Source: Dielma fastidiosa (GTDB lineage Bacteria > Bacillota_I > Bacilli_A > Erysipelotrichales > Erysipelotrichaceae). Taken from it: a stretch of 64,000 bases of DNA. This document shows, in pieces, positions 18,667 through 27,875 of the stretch. The notes beneath the pieces were generated by a model, which saw nothing but the letters and a program-made list of their open reading frames with translations, did not search any database and was not told the DNA's origin. The stretch spans positions 346,414 through 410,413 of the forward strand of contig NZ_HE578926.1 of the NCBI RefSeq assembly GCF_000313565.1, read 5' to 3'. The translations under genes and the position numbers were made by a program. The number at the start of each line of letters is the position of its first letter. Positions within the stretch are counted from its first letter, which is position 1.

Positions 18667-19649
18667 TATTTTTCCCCCCTCTTTACCGGATAGAAGCAGC
18701 GAATGCTGTGATTTTCTCCTACCTTTACCAATTCAGGTTCTTCCTTACGGCATTTGTCACACGCATACTTACAGCGCGGTGCAAATTTACAGCCTTCAGG
18801 CAGTGCCAATGGATGCGGAACGGAGCCTGGAATTGCATCCAGACGCTCTGTACGTTCAGAGTTAAGACGAGGAATTGAAGTCAGCAGTCCCTCAGTATAA
18901 GGATGCAGATATTCAGAACCACGGAAAATATTTTCAACCGGTGCAGACTCAACAACCTGTCCGCAATACATAACCGCAACATCATCAGCCATCTGGTTGA
19001 TAACACCTAAATCATGAGTAATGAACATGATTGATGTACCCAGCTCATGCTTCAGATCATTCATCAAACGCAGAATCTGTGCCTGAATCGTAACATCCAG
19101 CGCCGTTGTCGGTTCATCGGCAATCAGCAGCTTTGGCCGGCAGGCAAGTGCCATTGCGATCATTACACGCTGACGCATACCACCAGATAATTGGAATGGA
19201 TAGCTTTTGTTTACCTGTACTGGATTTGCAATTTTAACCTGCTGAAGCATTTCAATACTGCGCTTCTCAGCTTCTTTTTTGCTGAGCTTCTGATGCAGCA
19301 TCAAAACCTCACTGATCTGACGGTTTACCGTAAAAATCGGATTTAATGAAGTCATTGGTTCCTGGAAAATGATTGAAATATCATTTCCGCGGATATGACT
19401 CATCTGCTGTGCATTCAGATCAGAAATCTTCTTGCCGTCAAAATAAATTTCACCAGAATAAATCTTCTGATTTTGTTCAAATAACTTCAAAATACTCATG
19501 GCAGTCTGACTCTTACCAGAACCTGACTCACCAACTACACCTAATGTACGTCCTTCTTCGATGGTTAATGAAACACCATTAACGGCCTTGATCAATCCGC
19601 GCTTGGTATCAAAATACGTATGTAGATCTTTAATTTCTAATAAACTCAT
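18666..19649 (-). CDS. oppD: OppD oligopeptide ABC ATPase
   Basis: 327 residues, normal length. Walker A GVVGESGSGKSQTAMS, Q-loop IIFQEPMTSLNP, signature LSGGMRQRVMIAMAL, Walker B LLIADEPTTALD, C-terminal CKFAPRCKYACDKCRKEEP. Start abuts oppF (1-base overlap of stop and start regions). Confidence 0.95.
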   Translation of the reverse strand: MSLLEIKDLHTYFDTKRGLIKAVNGVSLTIEEGRTLGVVGESGSGKSQTAMSILKLFEQNQKIYSGEIYFDGKKISDLNAQQMSHIRGNDISIIFQEPMTSLNPIFTVNRQISEVLMLHQKLSKKEAEKRSIEMLQQVKIANPVQVNKSYPFQLSGGMRQRVMIAMALACRPKLLIADEPTTALDVTIQAQILRLMNDLKHELGTSIMFITHDLGVINQMADDVAVMYCGQVVESAPVENIFRGSEYLHPYTEGLLTSIPRLNSERTERLDAIPGSVPHPLALPEGCKFAPRCKYACDKCRKEEPELVKVGENHSIRCFYPVKRGEK

Positions 19650-19658
19650 GATTTACAC

Positions 19659-21509
19659 CTACTTTTCATTAGCCTTTGGATCAAGGGCAGCACGCAAGCC
19701 ATCACCTATCAGGTTGATAGAGAAAGCAGCGATAAAGATACAAAGAGCCGGTAAGATCCACTGCCACCAGTAGAGCTCGATAACCGTCATCTTCTGTGCA
19801 TTCGTCAGCATATTACCCCAAGAAGGCATAGGCGGCTGAACACCGAATCCCAAGAAGGACAATGCAGATTCAGTCAGCATATTAGAAGCATAGCTCAATG
19901 TAATATTAACAATACAAATATTTAAAACGTTTGGCAGGATGTGACGTACCATGATGCCGGCTTCTTTAATACCAAGAGCACGGGCAGCCAGTACGAAATC
20001 TTTTTCACGTTCAATCAGGATCTGACCACGAATCAAACGTGCCAGGCCCGGCCATGAAATACATCCAAGAATAAACATAATCAAATACATTTTCTGATCA
20101 CTGGTCATATCCGTAGATAAGAATGCAGATAATGTGATAACCAATGGCATAAATGGAATTGAAGAAATAATTTCTGTCAGACGCATCATCAGGTTATCAA
20201 CCCAGCCGCCTTTAAAACCAGAAACCATGCCGACGATGATACCGATAACACCCTGAATCAAGCAGGCGATGAAACCTACGATTAAGGTTACCTTACCGCC
20301 GTGGATTAAACGCGTCAGCAAGTCACGGCCCTGTTCATCGGTACCTAACGTATAACCGTCATTACCCCATGTCGCTACTTTGCCATTTTCCTGCAACGCA
20401 TATACCTGGAAGTAATCGCCATAGATCGCTGTCGCTTTTAAATTTGACGGAACATTCTGTTCACCCAAATCGTTTGTACCCCAAGTATAAACCGTACCGC
20501 TTTCGCCGAGTGCGTAGAAGCTGTTCTTACCGCTTTGAATTTCTACAATCTTTTCATCAATTTCAGGCATTTCCAGACAATGCTTATCACGGGAACCCCA
20601 AACATGCAGTTTACCCTGATCATCTAATACCAGACCATTACGGAATGAAATAGCGATTTGCGTTGCCTTTACTGAACCATCTTTTAATTCTTCCGGCACT
20701 GCGGAGAAGTCATTACCCGCAACACCTAATGTACCTACTGTACCATCATCAAGAAGCAGCAGCATGTTATAGCTTGAACCCTTCATATCGACAATACGGC
20801 CTTGGTACTCTTCCGGGATGATATCCAATTTACTGGATAAGACACTGCCCCAGATATACAAATTTCCCTTTTTGGTCAAGACAGCAGAATATTGTTCACC
20901 AGCAAAAATATCCTGAATCTTTTCCATTTCAAATAAACCCTTCATTTCAACAGGCACTTCGCCCTGATTGAAGTTGTTGTAACCCCAGGCATAAAGCTTT
21001 CCAGTATCTGACAGTGCCAGTACATGCTTATCACCAATCGAAATTTTCTCAATTTTACGTGATTTTACATCATCAGGGATATTCAGGCTTCCTTCCTGAT
21101 CAATACCCCATCCGTATAAATTACCTTCGTTAGACAAACCAATTGAGAAAGTGATACCGGAACGAATATCCTTAACCCCTTCCTTGACAAGCTGATCACT
21201 TACGCTCAAATAACCCTTACCAGGCTGAACGTTCTTAATGACCGCCTCAGTATTTAAAGCATCCATCGGGAACATAATTGATCCGATGAAAGAGAAACAC
21301 AGGATTGCAACAAATCCAATCAATCCAATACGTGCTAATTTATCATTAATAAAATTCTTCCAAACAACTTTAGTTGGCGAAGTAATCGCTTCTTCCTCCA
21401 ACACGCTTAACCCATTCATGCTTTTTCTTGCTTTAGGTGAGAATAAACCAGCAAACATTGACGTGAAAGAGCTCAGCATTCTTGAAAATATATTTTTCTT
21501 TTTATCCAT
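19659..21509 (-). CDS. oppC: OppC permease carrying an extracytoplasmic RCC1-type beta-propeller
   Basis: 616 residues, about twice the usual length. Residues 1-58 cytoplasmic, membrane helix 1 at about 60-81, then seven RCC1-like repeats of about 40 residues (about 116-386), each with a G-x-L/V-x-x-W-G core (LYGWG, LYAWG, LYIWG, VGTLG, LHVWG, VYTWG, VATWG). The canonical OppC motif LGTDEQGRD follows at 388-396, then the five helices and the EAA loop (RALGIKEAGIMVRHILPN). Seven repeats are enough for one closed propeller. The insert replaces the first outer loop, so it should face the outside and could bind OppA, the wall or peptides. No frameshift or stop separates the parts: a genuine single frame. 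Confidence 0.93.
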   Translation of the reverse strand: MDKKKNIFSRMLSSFTSMFAGLFSPKARKSMNGLSVLEEEAITSPTKVVWKNFINDKLARIGLIGFVAILCFSFIGSIMFPMDALNTEAVIKNVQPGKGYLSVSDQLVKEGVKDIRSGITFSIGLSNEGNLYGWGIDQEGSLNIPDDVKSRKIEKISIGDKHVLALSDTGKLYAWGYNNFNQGEVPVEMKGLFEMEKIQDIFAGEQYSAVLTKKGNLYIWGSVLSSKLDIIPEEYQGRIVDMKGSSYNMLLLLDDGTVGTLGVAGNDFSAVPEELKDGSVKATQIAISFRNGLVLDDQGKLHVWGSRDKHCLEMPEIDEKIVEIQSGKNSFYALGESGTVYTWGTNDLGEQNVPSNLKATAIYGDYFQVYALQENGKVATWGNDGYTLGTDEQGRDLLTRLIHGGKVTLIVGFIACLIQGVIGIIVGMVSGFKGGWVDNLMMRLTEIISSIPFMPLVITLSAFLSTDMTSDQKMYLIMFILGCISWPGLARLIRGQILIEREKDFVLAARALGIKEAGIMVRHILPNVLNICIVNITLSYASNMLTESALSFLGFGVQPPMPSWGNMLTNAQKMTVIELYWWQWILPALCIFIAAFSINLIGDGLRAALDPKANEK

Positions 21510-21521
21510 ATTTTGCTCTCC

Positions 21522-22478
21522 TTAATCAAGTTTGATACGTGGGTCTACAAGCGCGTAAGCTAAGTCGCAGACAAAATTCGACACTAAATAAATAATTGCA
21601 TAGAACATATTCAAAGCGATAACCGTCATTGAATCACGACGATTCAGCGCCGTTACAAGGACACGGCCAAGACCATTCCATGAGAAGATCTGTTCCGCTA
21701 CCATTGAACCTGAGAATAATGTACCTATTTGAGCGATAACTACCGTAATGATAGGAATCAAGGCATTACGAAAAGCATGCGAATAGATGACTACCTTTTC
21801 GCTCAAACCTTTCGAACGCGCTGTACGAATATAATCCTGACTCAAAGCGTCAAGCATAGCGTTGCGCACATAACGAATCGTTCCGGCCAAACTCATGATT
21901 GTTAAGGTTGCGACCGGCAATACTAAATAACGTGCCCAAGCACCTAAATCGCCAAGATCGGTTGGCATACCATTTGACGGCACCCATTTTAATTTAAATG
22001 CGAAAATTGAAATTAAACATAAACCAATAAAGAATGACGGCATACTCATACCGATCAATGAGAATACCTGCCAAAATTGATCGACAAATTTCCCTCGTTT
22101 AATCGCTGACCAAATTCCGGCAAAAATAGAGATTGTCAGTGAAAATAACAAAACAAAACCATTTAAAATAATTGTATTCTTCAATGGCTCAGCTAAAACA
22201 TCTTTAACTGGCTTGTTATATGTAGTAGAGTAACCAAGTTCACCTTGAGCGATATTCCTCACCCAGTTAACATATTGCACAGGCACTGGTTTGTCCAGCC
22301 CCAAATTTTCTTCAATCGCAGCATATACGAGTTCGTATTGATCAGGACGCGTATTTGTTGGAATCATCATCGCAACTGGATCACCAGGCATTAATTTGTT
22401 CAATCCGAACAATACAATGGATATCGCAAATATTACTGGAATCAGCGAGAAAATTCTCTTGATTGAGTACTTTATCAT
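21522..22478 (-). CDS. oppB: OppB oligopeptide permease
   Basis: 318 residues, six membrane helices. Start MIKYSIKRIFSL at 22478 is preceded by AAGGAGGAGC; the upstream in-frame codons are not needed. EAA loop RSKGLSEKVVIYSHAFRNALIP is typical. No insertion, unlike OppC. Confidence 0.95.
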   Translation of the reverse strand: MIKYSIKRIFSLIPVIFAISIVLFGLNKLMPGDPVAMMIPTNTRPDQYELVYAAIEENLGLDKPVPVQYVNWVRNIAQGELGYSTTYNKPVKDVLAEPLKNTIILNGFVLLFSLTISIFAGIWSAIKRGKFVDQFWQVFSLIGMSMPSFFIGLCLISIFAFKLKWVPSNGMPTDLGDLGAWARYLVLPVATLTIMSLAGTIRYVRNAMLDALSQDYIRTARSKGLSEKVVIYSHAFRNALIPIITVVIAQIGTLFSGSMVAEQIFSWNGLGRVLVTALNRRDSMTVIALNMFYAIIYLVSNFVCDLAYALVDPRIKLD

Positions 22479-22510
22479 GTTGCTCCTCCTTTCAAGCAAT
22501 AACAGCAACA

Positions 22511-22542
22511 AAGAAGATAGTAAATTTCTCTACTATCTTCTC
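22511..22542 (-). terminator. Intercistronic hairpin oppA/oppB
   Basis: GAAGATAGTA/TACTATCTTC stem with an 8-base loop and only a weak T tract. Likely lowers read-through or protects oppA mRNA so that the binding protein exceeds the permease. Confidence 0.55.
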
Positions 22543-22571
22543 TGCATAAACTTAACTTTTATTTTTTAAGA

Positions 22572-24407
22572 CTATTTCCAGCTCATGTCACAAATAATTT
22601 GTGCCCAAGAAGCAAATGGAGTAGTATTAAAGCCATTCAGATCAGCATCAGCAAAATCATAGTATTGGTTTGCATAAATTGGAACCATCGGCATAATATC
22701 GTTCCACTTAACCTGATATTCAACCCAGATATCCGCAAACGTTTCAGTATCTTCAGAAGGCGTATGTCTTAAACGTTGAATGATTTCATCAAGTTCAGGA
22801 TCACATGTATTAGTAGCATTTGATGGTGTTCCAGCAAAATCGCATGCATATGAAGAATAGTAAGGGTCTGGTGCATCATCGAAGTTTGAAGCCATGTTGA
22901 AAGTATTATACTTTCTTTCACCCTCTGGTTTAGTTGCGCCATAATAGTAAGCATCTAACAGACCAGCGAAGTCAGTTCTTTCGATATTGAAATGGATACC
23001 AACCTTAGGTGCATTTTGTTTCAGCTGCAGTTCGATTGTATCAGTTACTGGGTTATCATTAGTACCTAAGTGAGTGATTACTAATTCTTCACCAGCAGCG
23101 TTATGACGGTAATAACCTTCACCAGCTTTAGTTACATCAAACGGAGTAACACCGTCTGCTTCAAATTTATAAGAAGAATTGTCTAATTCAGCATTTGCTT
23201 TATCGATTGAGAAAGCGTAGTTGATCAGCTTAGAATCCAATTCAGCTTTCTTAACTTGATAAGTCCAGTATGCAGTAGCATAGTCAGAGTTAACAGTTGT
23301 ACCGTAACCGCCAAGGATATTGTTGATCAAATCATCTTTATCCAGAATGTAGGCGATAGCGTGACGTACTTCTTTTTCTTTAGTAGCGCCGAAGTCTGTG
23401 TGCATAGGAACGTTACCAAAACCGTTACGAGCATAAGTAGATTCCTGAACATTTTCAGCAGCTTTTGCTTTTTCGATCTTGTCGCCTTCTACAACACCTT
23501 GAACGATGTCTACTTCACCATTAACCAGCATATCAACATCTAATGTAGCATTAACTGTCTTTACGATGATTGTTTCGATAGATGGAGTTTTCTTATCCCA
23601 TGTACCTGCAAAGTTATCATTTTTAACAAGTTTAACTTGTTTGTTTTCAAATGAGATAAAGCTGTAAGGTCCGCAGCTTACTGTTGGAGCGAAACGATAG
23701 TCGCTGCCAAATTTGTTAACTGCTTCAGCCAGATCACCCACTAATTTAGAACCTTCATCAGTTGATTCAATGGTAGCATCTGGTGCTAATGTGTGCATTG
23801 GATATGGATATACACGCATGAAGCTCAGTTCCCAGAAATAAGGTAAACGATCTTTAGATACGGTTACTGAGAAAGTTTGATCATCAACTTTTTTAACACC
23901 GCCTAAAACATCTGTTTCACCAGTGTGATAAGCTTCATAATCAACGAAGTTTTCACCTAATGTTTCAGATGCACCTGCAGCTACTAATTGTGGAGAACCA
24001 CCAACTAAATAAGCAAATACATAATCATCAGCGGTTACTGGTTCGCCGTCATTCCATTTTAACCCATCATTTAAAGTCCATGTATAAACTGTGTTGCCAT
24101 CAGCATCTTCAGATTTAACAAGTTCTTTAATAACTGTTTCATCAACGATCCATTCGCCTTCAGATGTGAAAGCAACCGGTGAATATCCATGAATTAAATC
24201 ACGAACGTTCTTGTCATATGAACTGTTTCCAAAACCTGCAGATTGGTGGAAATCACCGTTCATATCAAATGTTGCGACTACTAATTCTTTACCTGCATTT
24301 GCAGAGCCACCGTTATTGGCATCACCATTGCCATTACCGCTGCCGTTATTGCTGCATCCAGCTAAAGCCATTAGCGCAACCATACAAACTGCTACTAACT
24401 TTTTCAT
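22572..24407 (-). CDS. oppA: OppA oligopeptide-binding lipoprotein
   Basis: 611 residues. Lipobox LMALAGC (Cys at about 18), then a Gly/Asn-rich linker and a family-5 solute-binding domain (WNDGEPVTADDYVFA). Start at 24407 follows AGGAGGG; the upstream TTG is rejected. It captures peptides outside the cell for OppBCDF. Confidence 0.95.
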   Translation of the reverse strand: MKKLVAVCMVALMALAGCSNNGSGNGNGDANNGGSANAGKELVVATFDMNGDFHQSAGFGNSSYDKNVRDLIHGYSPVAFTSEGEWIVDETVIKELVKSEDADGNTVYTWTLNDGLKWNDGEPVTADDYVFAYLVGGSPQLVAAGASETLGENFVDYEAYHTGETDVLGGVKKVDDQTFSVTVSKDRLPYFWELSFMRVYPYPMHTLAPDATIESTDEGSKLVGDLAEAVNKFGSDYRFAPTVSCGPYSFISFENKQVKLVKNDNFAGTWDKKTPSIETIIVKTVNATLDVDMLVNGEVDIVQGVVEGDKIEKAKAAENVQESTYARNGFGNVPMHTDFGATKEKEVRHAIAYILDKDDLINNILGGYGTTVNSDYATAYWTYQVKKAELDSKLINYAFSIDKANAELDNSSYKFEADGVTPFDVTKAGEGYYRHNAAGEELVITHLGTNDNPVTDTIELQLKQNAPKVGIHFNIERTDFAGLLDAYYYGATKPEGERKYNTFNMASNFDDAPDPYYSSYACDFAGTPSNATNTCDPELDEIIQRLRHTPSEDTETFADIWVEYQVKWNDIMPMVPIYANQYYDFADADLNGFNTTPFASWAQIICDMSWK

Positions 24408-24448
24408 TAAAGAATTCCCTCCTATCAACTTATATTGATAATGTAATC

Positions 24449-24477
24449 ATTATACATAACAACCCTTGATTTTACAA
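24449..24477 (-). promoter_or_regulatory. opp operon promoter
   Basis: Minus strand: -35 TTGTAA (24472-24477), 17-bp spacer ending in TATG (extended -10), -10 TATAAT (24449-24454). It lies 42 bases upstream of oppA, so opp need not depend on read-through from the radical SAM genes. Confidence 0.75.
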
Positions 24478-24643
24478 GCCTTATTCACATTTTTGTGACT
24501 TGTATAACATTATTTTCCTGTATTTCCATAATGTTTATCGCCTATTTTCACACGTTTTTACAATATTTGTTTTAATTTTCATAATTTTTCATGCTGCATT
24601 ACAATCTTTTTTTGACCGCTAATTAAAATTTGTAAAATCAACT

Positions 24644-26143
24644 TTATTCCTGCAGTCTTTCATAATCCCCATTGTCAATTAGATACTTAATAACTTCGAG
24701 CATTTCTTCCTTATTACAGGTTACTTTATCTATTGACCCATTTTTAGTATAGTTTTCAAACTTACATTTTCCCTTGCATATAATGTCAAAAGGACAGCCA
24801 TTACAAATTTTCTTTGTTTGTTCCTTAACTAAATTAACTTTATTATATACATCTGAATCCTTTAAGTTTGCAATTACAAATTCATTAGTCCCCATTGCCT
24901 CATTGCAGTGATAAATGTCTCCATTATTATTGATGACAATATTATCATAGTAATTACAAAAATCTGTTTGCATAAAGTTTGAAACATATACATCAAAAGA
25001 ATTACGTATTCGCCTTAAGAATTGATCAGCAATAGTTATCTTAAAGCTATATTCTTTTAGCTTTAACAGCGACTGCAATAAATCTATTAGTCTTATTTGC
25101 TTAAATTCACTGTTATCCTTGCAGCTTACTAAATGTAATTCCAGTTTAAAAAATTTAGTATAATTTTTTAATTTATTTTCTATTTCCTCACACAATTCTG
25201 ATAGATATGCAATATTATCATAATCTAAATTAACTCTGAGTTTTACATAAAACTCATTTTCAACCAACATCTTGACATTATTTATAATTAATTCGAAGCT
25301 GCCATTTCTAAATATTCTACGCTTATCATGGATTTTTTTAGGTCCATCTAACGTAATAGTAAAACAAGATATTTGATGTCTGTATTTGCTAAGTAATGAG
25401 AAATAATTATCGATTCCTAAGCCATTCGTTATAAATTCATACTCAACATTGTTTAAATGCAGTTTTAAGAAATCTTCAATAAATGCATAATTTTCTTCTA
25501 ACAATGGTTCTCCTCCATAGAAAACCAAAGTAATGAAATTTTGCTCACTTAATTTTTTTATATATTCAATAGTTTGATGTTTAATATCATTCGGCATAAT
25601 GTCAAACGTTTTATTATGTTCAAAGCAATAGATGCAATTCATATTACATCTAAATGAATTTATTAAATAAACACGTTTATTATATGTATTAACATTAATA
25701 TCCTTAACATTACTTTCTTGCATAGGTGTAATAATATCTCGTATTCTTAATTCAAATAAATCATTTTTATTCAATCTTGAGACACAACCATTCAGCAAAA
25801 TATTATATATTGAGGAAGTAAGTTGATAAATTTCACCTTGGGACAAATTTACAATATACTTATAGCCTTTATATTCCATCAAATAGCTATAATCATTTAA
25901 CTCATATTTTAAAAAGTGCCGTTCTGATATCAAATTCTTTTCTAGCAACAATTTCATTATAACATCATATTCGTTACTTATATGATATACTTCATTGTCT
26001 AAAAGTTTGCGTGATAACTCAATCATTTTACCAGTGAATTCATACAAATTGTTTTGCAGCTTTAAATATATTTTTTCCTCAGACAATCTATAAAATTTAA
26101 TACTATCATTTTCTGTATATGTTCTGCCAGCATATTCAATCAT
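24644..26143 (-). CDS. Radical SAM/SPASM peptide maturase (second enzyme)
   Basis: 499 residues. A long N-terminal region (1-155) includes a stretch like the peptide-recognition (RRE/PqqD-like) segment of RiPP maturases (about 86-118). The radical SAM cluster is Cys166, Cys170, Cys173 (CNMNCIYC), followed by the SAM-binding FYGGEPLL. The C-terminus has a SPASM-type Cys set (CNYYDN, YHCNEAMG, CNGCPFDIICKGKC) for auxiliary Fe-S clusters. Expected to modify the 31-residue peptide encoded upstream; reaction unknown. Much richer in A+T than neighbours. Starts 12 bases after the first maturase gene. Confidence 0.9.
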   Translation of the reverse strand: MIEYAGRTYTENDSIKFYRLSEEKIYLKLQNNLYEFTGKMIELSRKLLDNEVYHISNEYDVIMKLLLEKNLISERHFLKYELNDYSYLMEYKGYKYIVNLSQGEIYQLTSSIYNILLNGCVSRLNKNDLFELRIRDIITPMQESNVKDINVNTYNKRVYLINSFRCNMNCIYCFEHNKTFDIMPNDIKHQTIEYIKKLSEQNFITLVFYGGEPLLEENYAFIEDFLKLHLNNVEYEFITNGLGIDNYFSLLSKYRHQISCFTITLDGPKKIHDKRRIFRNGSFELIINNVKMLVENEFYVKLRVNLDYDNIAYLSELCEEIENKLKNYTKFFKLELHLVSCKDNSEFKQIRLIDLLQSLLKLKEYSFKITIADQFLRRIRNSFDVYVSNFMQTDFCNYYDNIVINNNGDIYHCNEAMGTNEFVIANLKDSDVYNKVNLVKEQTKKICNGCPFDIICKGKCKFENYTKNGSIDKVTCNKEEMLEVIKYLIDNGDYERLQE

Positions 26144-26155
26144 AATCGTACCTTC

Positions 26156-27376
26156 TTACAATTGAATATTATGCTCTAGCATTAAATATTTAGGATAGAA
26201 TTTTTCATAATATTCTTTACAGCATAACTTTCTACAAGGGCCTTCACCTAAACACAAAGGAAAAAATTTGCATTTATCATCAATATTGCAGGACATTTTT
26301 ATATTAACTTTATTCTTGATTATTTTCCCATTTTCAATACAGCCAATCGCTTGATCATATATAAATCCTATACATGGGTACAAGTTTAAATTTTCATCAA
26401 CACATAATGTTGAATCATTATAGGCAGCACACAATCCATATTCATGTAGATGAGATGTTTCAAAACCATTCTGCTTAGCAAACAACTCTAATTTATATAT
26501 GCATTCTTCAGCATCAATACTTACATCTCTACACTCCTTACATTTATTATCCATGATTGGGCAAAATGATATAAATTTTAAGACATTATTCAATCCATCA
26601 TTTTTAAGTTTAGACATGAAATTAATTACTTTTTCATAATCTTCTATGGTCACATTCACTCTCAATATAAATTTGTCAGAATATAAGAACGCATATTTCA
26701 ACAATGAATTATATATGTCATCAAATGTACCATTACCGTTTTTATAAGGTCTATTATAATTATGATTTTCTTTTGTTGCGTCTATTGTAATTTGTACATT
26801 ATCTACTTTTTTCAATATTTCATCTGCACCATCCATCAATGTACCATTCGATATTAAAGTTAAGCGCATTTTCAGATTTTCGTTTTTAATATCTCTTAAA
26901 TCATTTATGACATTTAAAACCATTGGCTTGTTAAGCATCGGTTCACCGCCATATAATACTACGTCAACATTTCTTGTTTCATCATTAATGATGTCATTGA
27001 CGATTGCTTCTTTTATTTTCTGCCAATTTTCTTCATTTAAAAATTTATTATTATCTATATTTTTACAAGCGTTTTCAATGCAATACCAACAATTCAAATT
27101 ACAAGCTGACGTAAACGAGATAACTATATTTACATTTTTATGAGAATGAATTGCATTATTCAATTCGCATTCTAGTTGATGTCTTTCATATTCATAACTC
27201 TCAGTTATAATCTTTTTATTTTTGAATAAATTTAATGTATCGACATCTAATTCATCAAAATTTTCATTTTTTAATATTTCATATATTGAAGATGGTATTT
27301 GTAATAAGCATTGTGAAAATGAATTAAACAACAACTGGTTATCAGCATAAAATATATTATAATTAGATGATTTCAT
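26156..27376 (-). CDS. Radical SAM/SPASM peptide maturase (first enzyme)
   Basis: 406 residues. The N-terminus (YADNQLLFNSFSQCLLQIP) resembles the substrate-recognition lead-in of SPASM maturases. Radical SAM cysteines Cys92, Cys96, Cys99 (CNLNCWYC); YGGEPML for SAM; C-terminal auxiliary-cluster cysteines (CAAYNDSTLC, YPCIGF, CNIDDKC, CLGEGPCRKLCC). Start: the ATG at 27388 lies inside the Shine-Dalgarno (ATGGAGG), so the ATG at 27376, 6 bases after GGAGG, is preferred. The two maturases share architecture but are divergent in sequence, suggesting two different steps. Confidence 0.9.
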   Translation of the reverse strand: MKSSNYNIFYADNQLLFNSFSQCLLQIPSSIYEILKNENFDELDVDTLNLFKNKKIITESYEYERHQLECELNNAIHSHKNVNIVISFTSACNLNCWYCIENACKNIDNNKFLNEENWQKIKEAIVNDIINDETRNVDVVLYGGEPMLNKPMVLNVINDLRDIKNENLKMRLTLISNGTLMDGADEILKKVDNVQITIDATKENHNYNRPYKNGNGTFDDIYNSLLKYAFLYSDKFILRVNVTIEDYEKVINFMSKLKNDGLNNVLKFISFCPIMDNKCKECRDVSIDAEECIYKLELFAKQNGFETSHLHEYGLCAAYNDSTLCVDENLNLYPCIGFIYDQAIGCIENGKIIKNKVNIKMSCNIDDKCKFFPLCLGEGPCRKLCCKEYYEKFYPKYLMLEHNIQL

Positions 27377-27407
27377 ATAATCCTCCATTTCAAATTTTTA
27401 TTACAAA

Positions 27408-27447
27408 ATTATTATAGGCGTTGAATTTAATTCAGCGCCTATAATAA
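27408..27447 (-). terminator. Strong hairpin between peptide gene and maturase genes
   Basis: An almost perfect stem of about 19-20 bp (AATTATTATAGGCG arm) directly after the peptide stop, with a poor T tract. As in many RiPP operons it would let most transcripts end after the peptide gene while some continue into the maturases. Confidence 0.75.
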
Positions 27448-27543
27448 TTATTTACAAACGTACTCATTATGAATTTGGCAACCCATAGATGCTTCTATAG
27501 CTGCAAACCCCTCAGCTAAAACTACTACTTTCTTTTCTTCCAT
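27448..27543 (-). CDS. Candidate RiPP precursor peptide, 31 residues
   Basis: Starts MEEKKVVVLAEG and ends with a putative core SMGCQIHNEYVCK holding the only two cysteines (Cys22, Cys30). Good ribosome site AAAGGAGAA 7 bases before the ATG, own promoter upstream, strong hairpin after the stop, then two SPASM maturases on the same strand. The leader is amphipathic and acidic, as typical for leader peptides. Two Cys suggest thioether or other Cys-centred crosslinks; Tyr28, His25 and Asn26 are other possible sites. It matches no precursor family I can name. No protease, exporter or immunity gene lies beside it. Confidence 0.8.
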   Translation of the reverse strand: MEEKKVVVLAEGFAAIEASMGCQIHNEYVCK

Positions 27544-27833
27544 AAAATTGTTCTCCTTTCTTACACAAATATTGTAAGCCCTTACTTATGCTTATTTCAA
27601 CCCTTTTTTTAAATTATTTTTACCTAAAAACAGAGCTAATTAACGCTAATTACTCTATTGAAAAAAGCATAATTTCAGCACTATTTTTTCTACATTTTCA
27701 CCCTTGATTATTTGAATTTTCCATATATTGCATAATAAACCTCTTACTGACACTAACTGCAGCGCATATATCATTTTATTGATCAAGGATCAATTGTTTG
27801 TTTTATTATCATCTAACGTTAATTTTTGATTTA
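27544..27833. other. Intergenic region upstream of the RiPP cassette
   Basis: No gene seen. Besides the promoter it holds a 10-bp tandem direct repeat GCTAATTA-AC-GCTAATTA (27635-27652), about 35 bp upstream of the -35, and a dyad ATTGATC-N3-GATCAAT (27778-27794). Both could bind regulators; none is encoded in the cassette itself. Confidence 0.5.
27571..27600 (-). promoter_or_regulatory. Promoter of the peptide/radical SAM cassette
   Basis: Minus strand: -35 TTGAAA (27595-27600), 18-bp spacer, -10 TACAAT (27571-27576), about 28 bases before the peptide ATG. Confidence 0.7.
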
Positions 27834-27866
27834 AAAAAGAACACTTTCAGCATTTTGCTGTCCGTG
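27834..27866 (-). terminator. Terminator of the Ntn hydrolase gene
   Basis: Minus strand GAACAC...GTGTTC with inner CAGCA/TGCTG stem followed by six T. Confidence 0.75.
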
Positions 27867-27875
27867 TTCCCTTCC

